NCBI GenBank assembly: GCA_965215295.1 | Contig: OZ244045.1 | Location: 2,666,001-2,730,000, forward strand | DNA: 64,000 bases | Direction of reading: 5' to 3' | DNA from: HK1 sp965215295 | Lineage (GTDB): Bacteria > Pseudomonadota > Gammaproteobacteria > HK1 | Shown here: piece after piece, positions 53,901-62,834 of the stretch | Numbering within the stretch: position 1 is the stretch's first letter | How the letters are laid out: each line of letters opens with the position of its first letter | Program-made: the position numbers and the translations under genes | Notes under the pieces: model-generated | The model's database searches: none | What the model saw: only the letters and a program-made list of their open reading frames with translations | Told to the model about the DNA's origin: nothing

Positions 53901-56434
53901 GCCGTGGTGTCGGTCCCCAGCTCGTAGGCCGCGTTCGCCGCCAGCGTCACCGTCACCACGCTGTCCGTCTCGTGGTCACCGTCGTCGTCGGTCTTCACGA
54001 TCAGATTCGTCGAGGCATCGCCGGCCGGGATGCTTGCCGATGCGGCTGCCCCGTTGCAGGAGGAACCCCGGCACATGTCTCCCGTTTCCGAAATGCTGAA
54101 GAACAACTGCAGCTTCGCGGCCGTGTCGCCGGTCCGCGCCAGCCTGAATACCGCGTCGGTCCCCTCCGTCACCGGAGTCGTCACCGGCGTCACCGTGACC
54201 GTCGGCAGCGCCTCCCCCACCGCCGCCGTCTCCACGCTCTGCACGGCCTCGTCCGTGCCGCCGTCGTCGCGGAAGCTCGCCTCCACCTTCAGCGTCGCGC
54301 CCAGGTCCGCGGCGACCACGGTGTAGGTCGCCGAGGTCGCGCCGGGGATTCGCGTGTCCGTGCCGCCCGACACCCGGATCCACTGCCAGGTGAAGGCCGG
54401 GCTCGCCGGCCCGTCCGCGTCGGAGATCCCCGAGCCGTCCGCCGTCAGCGTATCGCCCACCTTGGGCGCCGTGTCGGAGATCGTCGGCTTGCCCGTCGCG
54501 GGCGTGTTGGTGCTGGCTTCGGTCCCCCTGATCTGGACCTTGAAGGAAAGACCAGCACTCAGCCAATTGCTTCCCGAGCGGCTAAGGAACCTGCCGAGTG
54601 TCCAGCCGGGCGCGGACCCGGCGCCCGCGCCGACGCTATCCGCGAAACTCCAAAGTTTGCGCGTACCGCTCATGCGCTCCGCCACGATGTGGTAGTCGGT
54701 GCCGGCCTCGAGCGTGGCGCCCGCCGGGGCCTGGTACTCATGCAGACCGCCGCCCAGATCGGTGGGAGGGCTGGTGAGCGTGTGGACGGTGGCGCCGGGA
54801 TTTCCGCTCCCTCCGCTTTCCCTGATCGTCACCTCGTAGCCGGAACCAGGGGACGCGATTTTGAGAACCACGCTGGAGAGGTCGTAGCCTCCGGGTGCGT
54901 TCCCCGTGGTGAACGGTTGAGCCGCCTCGTTGAATACATTCGTAGAGGAGTGATCCGGTTTGTCCGTATTGCTGACAAGAACATTCTCCGGAAGAGGGGG
55001 GGGAGGCGCCGCCGCGACCGTCCCCGTCTCCGCGCTCTCGACGGCCTCGTCCGTGCCGCCGTCGTCGGTGAAGCTCGCCTCCACCTTCAGCGTCGCGCCC
55101 AGGTCCGCGGCGACCACGGTGTAGCTCGCCGAGGTCGCGCCGGCGATTCGCGTGTCCGTCCCGCCCGACACCCGGATCCACTGCCATGTGAAGGCCGGGC
55201 TCGCCGGCCCGTCCGCGTCGGAGACGCCCGAGGCGTCCGCCGTCAGCGTATCCCCCACCCTGGGCGCCGCGTTGTCGATCGTCGGCTTGCCCGTCGCGGG
55301 CGTGTTGGTGCTGGTTTCGGTCCCCCTGATCTGGAACTGGTAGTAGGAACCGTCGCGGTCCCTCCAAGCCGTTCCGCCCGTGCTCGTACGGCGCCCGCCG
55401 ATGCTCCAGCCGGACGCGGCTCCGGCGTCCGTGCCGTCTTCCGCGGTAGTCTCCCACCATCTAAATTGCCCCGGCTGGGAGAAGTCACGCGCCACGACAT
55501 GGTAGTCGGTGCCGGCCTCGAGCATGGCGCCCGCCGGGGCCTGCCACTCGTAAAGACTGCCGCCCTCATCGGACGGGGAGCGGCCGAGGTCGTGGACGAT
55601 GTCGCCGGGAGCTCCGTCCGCTTTGCTTTCCCTGATCGTCACCTGGATCCTGCCGCGGGGGTTGGCGATTTCAAGAACCACGCTGGAGAGGTCGTAGCCT
55701 CCGGGCGCGTCCCCCGTGGTGAACGATTGAGCCTTGAAAAATTCATTATCCCTAAGGGAGTTATCCGTTTTGCCCGTATTGCCGACAAGGACATCCACCG
55801 GAGGCGGCGGAGGCGCGGGAAGCTCGCCCCGGACCGCGGCCGCGAGCGCGCGGCCTGGACTCGCTGCGCTCCACGCGGCTGCGCCGGATTTCCTCAGATA
55901 GTCGAAATCGATATCCCAGCCCCCTGCGTTGACAATCGACGCCACATTGCGGGTGAGTCTCCCCCAGCGCGTTGCGGTGCCGCCGGTCGATTCCGCCACG
56001 ATGTGGTAGATGGTGTCGGCTTCAAGCGTGGCATTCGACGGCGCCGTGAATGTGTTTCTGCCCGATGCGGTGTAGGTATCGTGGGTCAGCGTGTAGCGGG
56101 TGCCGCCGGGAACGTTGCGGCCGCCGTCGGCCGAATTCTCCCTGATCGTCACCTCGACCGCCCCGGACGACTGGACCTGGAATAAATGCAGCACGACTTC
56201 CTGAAGCGGGTAGCCGCCGCTCCGGCTGCCCGTTTCAAACGCTTGCGAAAAACTGCGGGAAGCAGTGATCTCGAGTGAAGTGCTGGAAGTTATGCTGCTT
56301 CCCAAGTTGCTGATGTAGTCCTCGACCTGCGCTTGAGCCGGCGCCGGCGCCAGACCGGCGAGCGCCAGCAGCACGCAGGCCGCCATTGCCAGCCGCCGAT
56401 GCGGCGCGACGCCGTGCTGAGCCGTCGCCGTCAT
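47960..56434 (-). CDS. Giant Calx-beta repeat autotransporter (surface protein)
   Basis: About 2824 aa from ATG 56434. The signal peptide at residues 1-35 has hydrophobic core MAACVLLALAGLA and cleavage near PAQAQV. Three choice-of-anchor-R-like domains (about 40-205, 213-380, 478-640) follow, with SNTGKTD and AQSFTTGDAPGGYDLSSVVL type motifs. Ig-like domains (VGDTLTADASGVSDADGPAS, WQWIRVSGGTDTRI) alternate with these. At least ten Calx-beta or related modules come next (VDWATSDGTATAGTDYTAG; TVTVSVAPV; VTLTITNDD), some nearly identical at the DNA level. A type V beta-barrel occupies roughly 2446-2824 (SLVLWGRGSRSWSAG...) and ends in Phe. The long open frame upstream of 56434 passes the poly-G tract and is not treated as coding. 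Likely a calcium-binding adhesin. Confidence 0.9.
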   Translation of the reverse strand: MTATAQHGVAPHRRLAMAACVLLALAGLAPAPAQAQVEDYISNLGSSITSSTSLEITASRSFSQAFETGSRSGGYPLQEVVLHLFQVQSSGAVEVTIRENSADGGRNVPGGTRYTLTHDTYTASGRNTFTAPSNATLEADTIYHIVAESTGGTATRWGRLTRNVASIVNAGGWDIDFDYLRKSGAAAWSAASPGRALAAAVRGELPAPPPPPVDVLVGNTGKTDNSLRDNEFFKAQSFTTGDAPGGYDLSSVVLEIANPRGRIQVTIRESKADGAPGDIVHDLGRSPSDEGGSLYEWQAPAGAMLEAGTDYHVVARDFSQPGQFRWWETTAEDGTDAGAASGWSIGGRRTSTGGTAWRDRDGSYYQFQIRGTETSTNTPATGKPTIDNAAPRVGDTLTADASGVSDADGPASPAFTWQWIRVSGGTDTRIAGATSASYTVVAADLGATLKVEASFTDDGGTDEAVESAETGTVAAAPPPPLPENVLVSNTDKPDHSSTNVFNEAAQPFTTGNAPGGYDLSSVVLKIASPGSGYEVTIRESGGSGNPGATVHTLTSPPTDLGGGLHEYQAPAGATLEAGTDYHIVAERMSGTRKLWSFADSVGAGAGSAPGWTLGRFLSRSGSNWLSAGLSFKVQIRGTEASTNTPATGKPTISDTAPKVGDTLTADGSGISDADGPASPAFTWQWIRVSGGTDTRIPGATSATYTVVAADLGATLKVEASFRDDGGTDEAVQSVETAAVGEALPTVTVTPVTTPVTEGTDAVFRLARTGDTAAKLQLFFSISETGDMCRGSSCNGAAASASIPAGDASTNLIVKTDDDGDHETDSVVTVTLAANAAYELGTDTTADVTVEDNDNAAPTGTVTIDDTTPMVGETLTADASGVSDPDGPASLTITWRWLRVSGETATEIPGATTASYTVVAADAGATLKAEAAFTDEDGTPETVESAETSAVGGEALPTVTVTPPGTTPVTEGSVPVFRLTRTGDTAARLQLFFSISETGDMCRGTNACNGATTSVSIPAGQASTTLSVRTVDDSAHEADSVVTVTLAANAAYELGTDQSAEVTVEDNDNAAPTGEVTIDDTTPMVGETLTADASGVSDPDGPASLTFTWRWIRVSGGTDTPIPGATAATYTVVAADAGATLKAEAAFTDEDGTAETVESAETDPVGGAPVLSIGDESVDEGDSGNTTLEFTVTLDSAATATVTVDWATSDGTATAGTDYTAGSGTLTFGAGDSSRTVSVTVAGDEVDESDETFEVTLTNPSGATLGDDTATGTITNDDADPKVTLVLTPASILESRNRQSTVTATLDHASSEETTVTVSVAPVAPAVAGDYTLSSNRVLTIAAGATTSTGTVTITAVNNNVHEGDKTVTVSGTATNSQGITAPQSVTLTITDDELPPGLSVADASVDEGDSGNTTMTFTVRLNPMASGQVTVDWATSDGTATAGTDYTAGNGSLTFNAGDSSKTVSVSVTGDDVDEPDEETFTLTLSNASGAMIGDAEATGTIRDDDDEPTVTLVLTPSSITEVNQESTVTARLDHPSSEATTVTVSVAPVLPAEADDYRLSSNRELRIPAGQTESTGTVKVTSVNNAVDAPDKTVTVSGSATNSQGVTAPDDVTLTIRDDDVPGLSVADASVAEGDESTSTTLAFTVTLNPVAVSPVTVDWATADGTARAGTDYTAGNGSLTFNAGDSSKTVSVSVTGDDVDEPDEETFTVTLSSASGAAISDSDGTATGTIRDDDDTPTVTLVLTPVSIDENGGTSTVTARLDHPSSEATTVTVSVEPVSPAVADDYTLSANRELTIPAGATTSTGEVTITAVDNAVDVPDKRVTVSAVAENAQGVTAPQAVTLTITNDDAAVVELHLSPDSISEAGGVSTVTASLSHPSSEETTVTVSVEPESPAEEGDYRLSADRELTIPAGETASTGEVTITAVNNDVDAPHKTVTVSATATNARRVTGPDAVTLTITNDDRVTIELSVSLDTMSGGEGETQAMVSEGPGEMLEVSEDDGVKTVTVTATVTGEKSLGEERTVKVSVTESSGEDAAVDFVGIGELEIDIPAGPPGTSGRTSFDLDPVNDKVDETDAILQVSGRVEGVEGVRVEEAEILLTDDDLAPTRIKLMVTPEEVSEGAGAGERTVTVTAMVEGETRFGVARTVKVSVEGSGEDAAVDFAEVEAFTVTVPAESDSGMETFELTPEDDELDELDETVMVGGAETCLLEVGTDDKEPECVPEELDFKVIPAEVKLTDNDALSLSVTPRNVVVREDAGEAVFTLNLSRPSEREIEVAATFTDGTAKKGEDYRPNEERVVFAKGETEQELRVALVDDEDMERNETFEVAFELVRSEASTTSATCTIVDDEVIDDRERKLEYALASFGRTVVQDLVTAVEDRRWASGTTATLAGTRLPLSEEAVYEALRRHTDSDGDLVMGPAALREMLSRSSFQVSLGGEGEAGGMGADSLVLWGRGSRSWSAGRLDSEVGTQGEVLSGQLGVEFRVREDTLVGVMLNGSGGEVEFDGALDTEVETDVLGVHPYAQWSPRRGLRTWAMVGYGAGEATLTDEYSVLSGADLEMMMAAGGGSHDVASVWGIDWSLGTNGFVVQLDADEVRFDGEGQAALVPAVQSEVWQMRLLLEGSAGEDFGGVEGLRGNVELAARVDGGDAESGLGMEVGGGVGYGRADLGIEVDASGRVLLSHEEEGLEDAGVSLALEVDPGAPGRGPYFALAPSWGNAASGARSMWEDRQPTVGGSGGGARFEPEMRLSSELGYAAPTPLRRGTLTTYGAFSSAGGTSRQYRVGRRLELGIASMSLEAERYESAGVAPEHGVWLRSSIRF

Positions 56435-57284
<850 letters not shown>

Positions 57285-58004
57285 ATGAAGGGCTTTGTCA
57301 GGAGCAAAGCCCTCTACGAAATCCCCACGTTCCCGGCACGATCTCCTACATGTACTCGGGGTGATTTCCTACGTTCCGAGGGCGGATCTCCCGCCGTGCC
57401 GCTCTCGCCCGACGGCACGCCGCTGCTGACGGTCGTCGCTCCCTACCGGCTGCTTGACTCGCGGCGGGCGGCGGCTGACGATGCGACCGAACGCAACCCG
57501 GCGCTGGCAGTGTTCGGTGTCGAGGGCGCGGCCTCCCCGGCGCAGGCGGCGGCACGGATGCAGGCGATGGCGGCTTGGCTCCCGCAGGTGCTCCCCGACC
57601 GGGACGTGCGGCGCGAATTCGGCGCCTCGGTGGTGGCGTGGCTGGCGGCGACGATGCCGCGGCTGTTTTCGTCCGCCGGTGACGAGGAGATCGAGAGCAT
57701 CGGACTTGGGCTGTTCGAGGAGGAGGACGAAATGACGACGCTGCACCTGAGGGCGAAGGAGTGGGAAGCCGAGTGGCTGCGCCAAGGCATCGCGCAAGGC
57801 ATGGAACGCGGCTTGGCCCAGGAACGGTCGTTGCTGCGCGAGATTGCCGCGCGCAAGTTCGGCGCCGCGGTGGGCGAGGCGCTCGCCCGACGCCTGGAGT
57901 CGGCCTCGGACGCCGGGGCGCTTCGGGACATCGGCGTCCTGATCATCGACTGCGCCGACGGCGCGGAGCTGCTCGCCCGTGTTCCCCCGCGCGGAAACGC
58001 TTGA
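57285..58004 (+). pseudogene. Decayed Rpn-family (PD-(D/E)XK nuclease/transposase-like) gene, C-terminal part
   Basis: An open frame (ATG 57285) encodes about 239 aa. Only the last 150 or so residues resemble the C-terminal half of Rpn/YhgA-like proteins, notably HLRAKEWEAEWLRQGIAQGM, then the ERSLLREIAARKFGAAVGEA region, and a final cysteine-containing IIDCADGAELL. The N-terminal nuclease domain with its catalytic residues is absent, and the sequence before about residue 45 is unlike the family. Between 57290 and 57375 are two inverted repeats (GGGCTTTG/CAAAGCCC and a GAAATC/GATTTC pair), perhaps scars of the disruption. It lies 70 bp before phaC. Confidence 0.6.
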
Positions 58005-58074
58005 GGTCCCCATCCCCGACCTTCACGACCTTCAGCCCTGTCCTTCAGCCTCCGAACGCATGCGAGGAGCACGA

Positions 58075-59862
58075 ATGAACCAGGATTCCGCAGTAACCGA
58101 CCTCGCGCCGGAGGAGCCGCCCGGCCCGACCCGGCGGCCGGGCCCCACCGCCGGCTCCCGAACGGCGCCCGGACCGGGCGCTTCCGGCTTCGGTGCGCCA
58201 CTCGACCCGCTACGCCTGAACGACGCCATGCGGCGGCTCTGGTTCGAGCTCGCGGCCGATCCCTCGCCCCTGGCCGCGATGTGGCTCGACCTCGCCCAAT
58301 CGTGGGCAAGGCTCTGGACGTACGGCGCCGCACGGATAGTGGGCGCCGGGATGGAGCCGGTAGCGCGTCCGGACGACGGCGACCGCCGCTTCCGGGACCA
58401 CGCCTGGGACGACGTCCCGTGGCTCGACGTACTGAAACAGGCGTACCTCGTCGGCACGCGCGCCTGGGTGGGGTTGCCGGACAAGGTCGCGGGGCTCGAC
58501 GAGTCCGGTCGGCGCCGGCTCGGGTTCGCGCTCCGACAGATGGCCGATGCGCTCGCTCCGACGAACTTCTTCCCCACCAACCCCGAAGCGGTCCGCGCCG
58601 CTCTGGACTCCGGAGGAGCGAGCGCCGTCGAGGGCATGCGGCAGTTCGTGCGCGACCTGGACCCGGAGACCGGCCGGCTCGACGTGCGCATGTGCGCGCC
58701 GGACGCCTTCAGGGTCGGCGAGACCATCGCGGCCACGCCGGGCAAGGTGGTCTTCCGGAACGACCTCATCCAGCTCATCCAGTACGCGCCGGTCACCGAG
58801 ACGGTCCATCGCCGGCCGATGCTGCTCGTCCCGCCGTGGATGAACAAGTTCTACGTCATGGACCTGCGCCCCGGAAACTCCATGGTCGAGTGGCTCGTCG
58901 GCCAGGGCCACACGGTGTTCATCATCTCGTGGGTGAACCCGGATTCGTCGTTCGCCGACAAGGGCTTCGACGACTACATGCTGGAAGGACCCCTCGCCGC
59001 GCTGGAGGCCATCGAACGGGCCACCGGCGAACGCGAGGTGAATGCGGTCGGGTACTGCCTGGGGGGAATACTCCTGAGCGCGCTCTCGGCCTGGCTCCAC
59101 GCCAGGGGCGACGCCAGGCTCGCGAGCACCACGTATCTCGCGACGATGGTCGACTTCTCCGACGTCGGCCCGGTCGGGGTGTTCATCGACGAGGACGGGC
59201 TGCCCGCCCTCGAAGCCGCCATCTCGGACCGGGGCTACCTCTCGGGACGGCAGGTCGCCGACACCTGGCGGGCGGTGCGGGCCAACGAGCTCGTATGGTC
59301 GTTCTACGTGAACGCCTACCTGCTGGGCAAGGAGCCGCCCGCGCTCGACCTCCTGTTCTGGAACTGCGACCCGACCAACATGCCGGCCGCGACGCACACC
59401 TTCTTCATGCGCAACATGTACATCGGGAACCGGCTGCGCGAGCCCGGCGGCCTCACCATCGCGGGCGAGCCGATCGACGTCACCCGCATCACGACTCCGT
59501 CCTACGTGCTGTCGACGGTCGAGGACCACATCGCACCGTGGAGGACGACCTACGCGACCACCCGGCTCTTCGCGGGTCCGGTGGAGTTCGTGCTCGGCGG
59601 GTCGGGACACATCGTCGGCGTCATCAACCCGCCGGCGAAGGAGAAGTACGCGTACCGGACCGGCTCGAAGACCCCCGCTTCGCCCGATGAATGGCTCGCC
59701 GCGTCACGCGGGCACGAGGGCTCGTGGTGGCCGCACTGGAACCGGTGGCTCGAAGCGTTCGCCGGTGGCGAGGCGCCGGCCCGGGTTCCGGGCGACGGCC
59801 CGCTCCCCGCGCTCGAGGATGCGCCCGGCAGCTACGTCATGGTGCCCATGCCGCGAGACTGA
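58075..59862 (+). CDS. phaC: Poly(3-hydroxyalkanoate) synthase, class I
   Basis: 595 aa from ATG 58075, with GAGGAG seven bases upstream. The PhaC N-terminal domain has PTNFFPTNPEAVRAALDSGG. The lipase-box variant GYCLGG carries catalytic Cys328, the Asp is D484 (TVEDHIAPW), and the His is H512 (GGSGHIVGVINPP). The RPMLLVPPWMNKFYVMDLRP segment is invariant in class I enzymes. It polymerises (R)-3-hydroxyacyl-CoA into storage granules; phasin is at 32 kb. phaA and phaB are not nearby. It is convergent with the DUF3299 gene. Confidence 0.97.
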   Translation: MNQDSAVTDLAPEEPPGPTRRPGPTAGSRTAPGPGASGFGAPLDPLRLNDAMRRLWFELAADPSPLAAMWLDLAQSWARLWTYGAARIVGAGMEPVARPDDGDRRFRDHAWDDVPWLDVLKQAYLVGTRAWVGLPDKVAGLDESGRRRLGFALRQMADALAPTNFFPTNPEAVRAALDSGGASAVEGMRQFVRDLDPETGRLDVRMCAPDAFRVGETIAATPGKVVFRNDLIQLIQYAPVTETVHRRPMLLVPPWMNKFYVMDLRPGNSMVEWLVGQGHTVFIISWVNPDSSFADKGFDDYMLEGPLAALEAIERATGEREVNAVGYCLGGILLSALSAWLHARGDARLASTTYLATMVDFSDVGPVGVFIDEDGLPALEAAISDRGYLSGRQVADTWRAVRANELVWSFYVNAYLLGKEPPALDLLFWNCDPTNMPAATHTFFMRNMYIGNRLREPGGLTIAGEPIDVTRITTPSYVLSTVEDHIAPWRTTYATTRLFAGPVEFVLGGSGHIVGVINPPAKEKYAYRTGSKTPASPDEWLAASRGHEGSWWPHWNRWLEAFAGGEAPARVPGDGPLPALEDAPGSYVMVPMPRD

Positions 59863-59896
59863 CGCCCCGGGGACCGGCGTCCCGGAGGCTGACGCC

Positions 59897-60472
59897 TCAG
59901 TACGGCTCGATGATGGTCGCCTGCATGGTGTACCCGGCGTCGCCGACCTCGTTGAGGTGCGCCTGCGTGTTGATCACGCCGGTCACCCACACCGGGTCGA
60001 ACAGTGCCTTCAACGGATAGCCCGAGACCGTCTTCACGTAGACGATCTGGTTCGAGGGCGGCGGGGGGACGTGGATGCACGCGCCAAAATACGGGACGAG
60101 CAGGAACTCCGAGGTTTCCCTGGCTTCGAAGTCGAGCGGGACCACGAATCCGGGGAGCCGTACCTGCTGGCCGTCGAGCTTCTCGACCACCGGCGCCGAA
60201 CGAACCGCTTCCTGATATGCGTTGAACAGCTCCACCGCCCGGATGCTGCTGTCGGAGAGGTTCTGCACGTCGCCACCCGCCAGGGCTTCGAGCGCGGCGA
60301 ACGGGTCCCAGTCCGCGGGCATGAGCTCCTCCCATTCGAGCTCGCGCACCTCGCCCTGCGCCGCCGCCAACTGTCCGGCCAGGGCCAGCGCAATGGCGAG
60401 GGAGACGAACCGCACCACACCGGCCGTCGTGATGGCGACCGCGGCGAATTGCCGTCGTCGTGGGTCGTGCAT
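59897..60472 (-). CDS. DUF3299 secreted protein
   Basis: 191 aa from ATG 60472, with a signal peptide-like start (RFVSLAIALALAGQLAAAQG, cleavage near AAA|QG). The conserved DUF3299 core is LEWEELMPADWDP, then VRLPGFVVPLDFE and the VPYFGACIHVPPPPSNQI stretch with a single Cys, and finally PVWVTGVIN. This small periplasmic protein accompanies MacB/LolCDE-type permeases and DUF2796 proteins in zinc-regulated clusters of gammaproteobacteria. Its function is unproven. The start is two bases after the permease stop. Confidence 0.85.
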   Translation of the reverse strand: MHDPRRRQFAAVAITTAGVVRFVSLAIALALAGQLAAAQGEVRELEWEELMPADWDPFAALEALAGGDVQNLSDSSIRAVELFNAYQEAVRSAPVVEKLDGQQVRLPGFVVPLDFEARETSEFLLVPYFGACIHVPPPPSNQIVYVKTVSGYPLKALFDPVWVTGVINTQAHLNEVGDAGYTMQATIIEPY

Positions 60473-60474
60473 GG

Positions 60475-61734
60475 TCAGATCCTCATCGAAAGACCGTCGG
60501 CGAGGGACAGCCGACAGGCGCGCGCCGCGGGGACGCCGCCGGCCGCGAAACCCGCCAGCACCACTGCCGCGATGATCCACCAGTCCGCGGACACGGGCAT
60601 CCCGATCGGCATGTGCAGGCCGAATTCGCGCGTCACGATCGGCTGGCCGATCAGGAGCGCCACGTAGAGCAGGGCCACTCCGGCCGCCGCCCCGAGCATG
60701 GCGAGCACGCCCGCTTCACTCATGAACAGCGCCAGGACGTGCAGGGGCCGCGCGCCGACGGAGCGGAGCACCGCCATCTCCCGTCGCCGCGCTTCGAGAC
60801 TCGACAGGATGACGGTCAGCATCCCGAGCAACCCGGTCGCCACCACCATGGTGGACACGATGCGCAGCACGTTCTCCGCAATGCTCATCAAGTCCCACAG
60901 CTTCTGGAGCGCGACCCCGGGGATGATCGCCAGGAGCGGCTCCTCGCGGTACCGGTTGACGCGCCGCTGCACGCCGAAGATGGCGATCTTCGTGTCGAGT
61001 CCCACCAGGAAGGCGGTGACGGTCTTCGGAGTCAGATCCATGGTGCGCGCCTCGTCGGCGGAGATCGTCGCTCCGGGCACCGGGGCGCCGGCTCTCCAGT
61101 CGATGTGCATCGCGGTGAAGCCGTCGGTGCCGATGTGCACGGTGCGATCGGCCGGGGTGCCGGACCGCGCGAGGATCCCGGCCACGCGGAAGGGCTTGTC
61201 GTCGTGGTCCACGAAGCTCACCTCGCCGGCCCCGTGGGAGACGACGAGCTCGTCGCCGAGCGCATACCCGAGCCGTTCCGCGACCTCGGCCCCGAGCACC
61301 GCGTCGAAGACATCGTCGAACGGTCCGCCGGCGGCGAACGCGAGCGATTCGGTGCGAGCGTAGCGGTAGTGCTCGAAGTACGCGGGCGTGGTCCCCATCA
61401 CCCGGAAGCCGCGGTGCGAGTCCCCGAGCAGGATCGGCACCGTCCAGCGGACCCGGGGGAAGCTCGCGACGTCCCGGTAGCTCTCCCAGGAGATGTTGCT
61501 GGTGGCGTTCCCGATGCGGAAGACCGAGTAGAGCAGGAGCTGGATCGCGCCGCTGCGCGCCCCGACGATGAGGTCGGTGCCGGAGATGGTGTTGGCGAAC
61601 GCGCCGCGCGCATCGCGCCGCACCTTCTCCACGCCGAGCAGCATCGCGACGCTGAGGGCGATGGCGAGCAGGGTCAGCCCCGCGGTGACGCGGCGGTTCA
61701 GTACGCTCAGGAGCGCCAGCCGAATGATCGCCAT
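60475..61734 (-). CDS. FtsX/MacB-LolC-like ABC permease
   Basis: 419 aa with a MacB-type topology. One N-terminal transmembrane helix at about 17-38 (TAGLTLLAIALSVAMLLGVE) is followed by a large periplasmic domain (about 45-295). Three C-terminal helices then follow, with STMVVATGLLGMLTVILSSL and REMAVLRSVGARPLHVL as the FtsX-domain core. It is the membrane partner of the ATPase upstream (62.1-62.8 kb). Such permeases power lipoprotein, peptide or metal traffic rather than classic import. It is the third gene of the minus-strand operon. Confidence 0.92.
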   Translation of the reverse strand: MAIIRLALLSVLNRRVTAGLTLLAIALSVAMLLGVEKVRRDARGAFANTISGTDLIVGARSGAIQLLLYSVFRIGNATSNISWESYRDVASFPRVRWTVPILLGDSHRGFRVMGTTPAYFEHYRYARTESLAFAAGGPFDDVFDAVLGAEVAERLGYALGDELVVSHGAGEVSFVDHDDKPFRVAGILARSGTPADRTVHIGTDGFTAMHIDWRAGAPVPGATISADEARTMDLTPKTVTAFLVGLDTKIAIFGVQRRVNRYREEPLLAIIPGVALQKLWDLMSIAENVLRIVSTMVVATGLLGMLTVILSSLEARRREMAVLRSVGARPLHVLALFMSEAGVLAMLGAAAGVALLYVALLIGQPIVTREFGLHMPIGMPVSADWWIIAAVVLAGFAAGGVPAARACRLSLADGLSMRI

Positions 61735-62057
61735 CGGTCGTCCGGGTCCGGGAGGTTCACCGGTTCATGGTCGCACACGCGCCGCGGCGGGCGGCATCGG
61801 CGAAGAGGTGCGTGTCCATGGAGGCCGCTCGGGAATGGACTCCGGGGCGGGTCCCGGCCCGCCGTCGCCGGCCCGCTTTCGCCATGGTGCGCGCCACCGG
61901 TTCACGTCGCGCCGGTTCGGGCGGGCGGGTCCCGGCCCGCCGTCGCCGGCCCGCTTTCGCCTCGGTGCGCGCCACCGGTTCACGTCGCGCCGGTTCGGGC
62001 GGGCGGGTCCCGGCCCGCCGTCGCCGGCCCGCTTTCGCCATGGTGCGCGCCACCGGT
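61735..62057. repeat. 78-bp tandem repeat, three copies, between ATPase and permease genes
   Basis: GCGGGTCCCGGCCCGCCGTC starts at 61847, 61925 and 62003, a period of 78 bp; the third copy runs to about 62085, into the ATPase 3' end. Because 78 is divisible by three, the minus strand stays open: ATG 62053 to 61757 encodes 98 residues made of KAGRRRRAGTRP and PEPARREPVA repeats. The start is five bases past the ATPase stop, so translation is possible, but no family match is known. Treat it as a repeat first and a possible basic peptide second. Confidence 0.85.
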
Positions 62058-62834
62058 TCACGGCGCGCCGGTCCGGGCAGGCGATTCGCTCCGGCCGGGG
62101 CCGGCGCGGTTCAGCTCGGTGAGCGACACCCGGCGATCGAACAGGGCGCCGAGCCGCGTATCGTGGCTCGCGAACAGCAGCGACGCTCCCGCCTCGTCGC
62201 ACTGCGCGAACAGGAGCCCGAGGAAGCGCTCGCGGGTGCCTTCGTCGAGGGCCGAAGTCGGCTCGTCGGCGATGATCAGCTCCGGCCCGCCGATGAGCGC
62301 CCGCGCGGCGGCAACGCGCTGCTGCTGGCCGATGCTGAGGTCGGTGACCGCCCGTCCGGGCGACTCCTCCCGGTCGAGCCCGAGCCGGGCGAGCAGGCGG
62401 CGCGCCTCGGCTTCGGGCGCTCCCGACCGCGCACTCGCCCGTTCGCGCCTCCGGCGCGAGAAGCGGCACGGCAGGGTGACGTTGTCGAGCATCGACAGGT
62501 AGGGCACCAGATTGAACATCTGGAACACGAAGCCGATGTGGTCGACCCGAAACCGGTCCCGCCGGCGCGCCGGCATCTCCGAGATCCCGGCGCCGAGAAC
62601 GCGGACCGTCCCCTGCCGCGGAATCGACACCCCACCGAGCAGGCTGAACAGCGTGCTCTTGCCGCTGCCACTCGGCCCTTCGATGAACACCCGCTCCCCC
62701 GCCGCAACCTCGAAGCGCGCAATGTCCAGAACGTCACGCTGGCCGGCGTTCCAGGCAAACCGGATGCGGTCGATCTCGACGGTTGTCGTTTGTTCCGCGT
62801 TCACCGTCTCCGCCGTGACGGCAGCCGCCGCCAA
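62058..62834 (-). CDS. LolD/MacB-type ABC transporter ATP-binding protein
   Basis: 258 aa if TTG 62834 is used; GTG 62804 is an alternative start and gives 248 aa. Walker A GPSGSGKST (53-61), Q-loop FVFQMFNLVPYLSMLDNVTL, signature LSIGQQQR, Walker B LIIADEPTSALDEG and an H-loop SHDTRL are all present. It drives the FtsX-like permease in the same operon, from which the 78-bp repeat array separates it. The last residues fall in the repeat, so the 3' end may be recent. Confidence 0.93.
   Translation of the reverse strand: MAAAAVTAETVNAEQTTTVEIDRIRFAWNAGQRDVLDIARFEVAAGERVFIEGPSGSGKSTLFSLLGGVSIPRQGTVRVLGAGISEMPARRRDRFRVDHIGFVFQMFNLVPYLSMLDNVTLPCRFSRRRRERASARSGAPEAEARRLLARLGLDREESPGRAVTDLSIGQQQRVAAARALIGGPELIIADEPTSALDEGTRERFLGLLFAQCDEAGASLLFASHDTRLGALFDRRVSLTELNRAGPGRSESPARTGAP

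Noticed and set aside
50798..56185. Plus-strand open frame of 1795 codons antisense to the autotransporter gene.
   Set aside because: Arg/His-rich repetitive translation that mirrors the Calx-beta repeats in the wrong frame; the minus-strand frame has a signal peptide, domains and a barrel.
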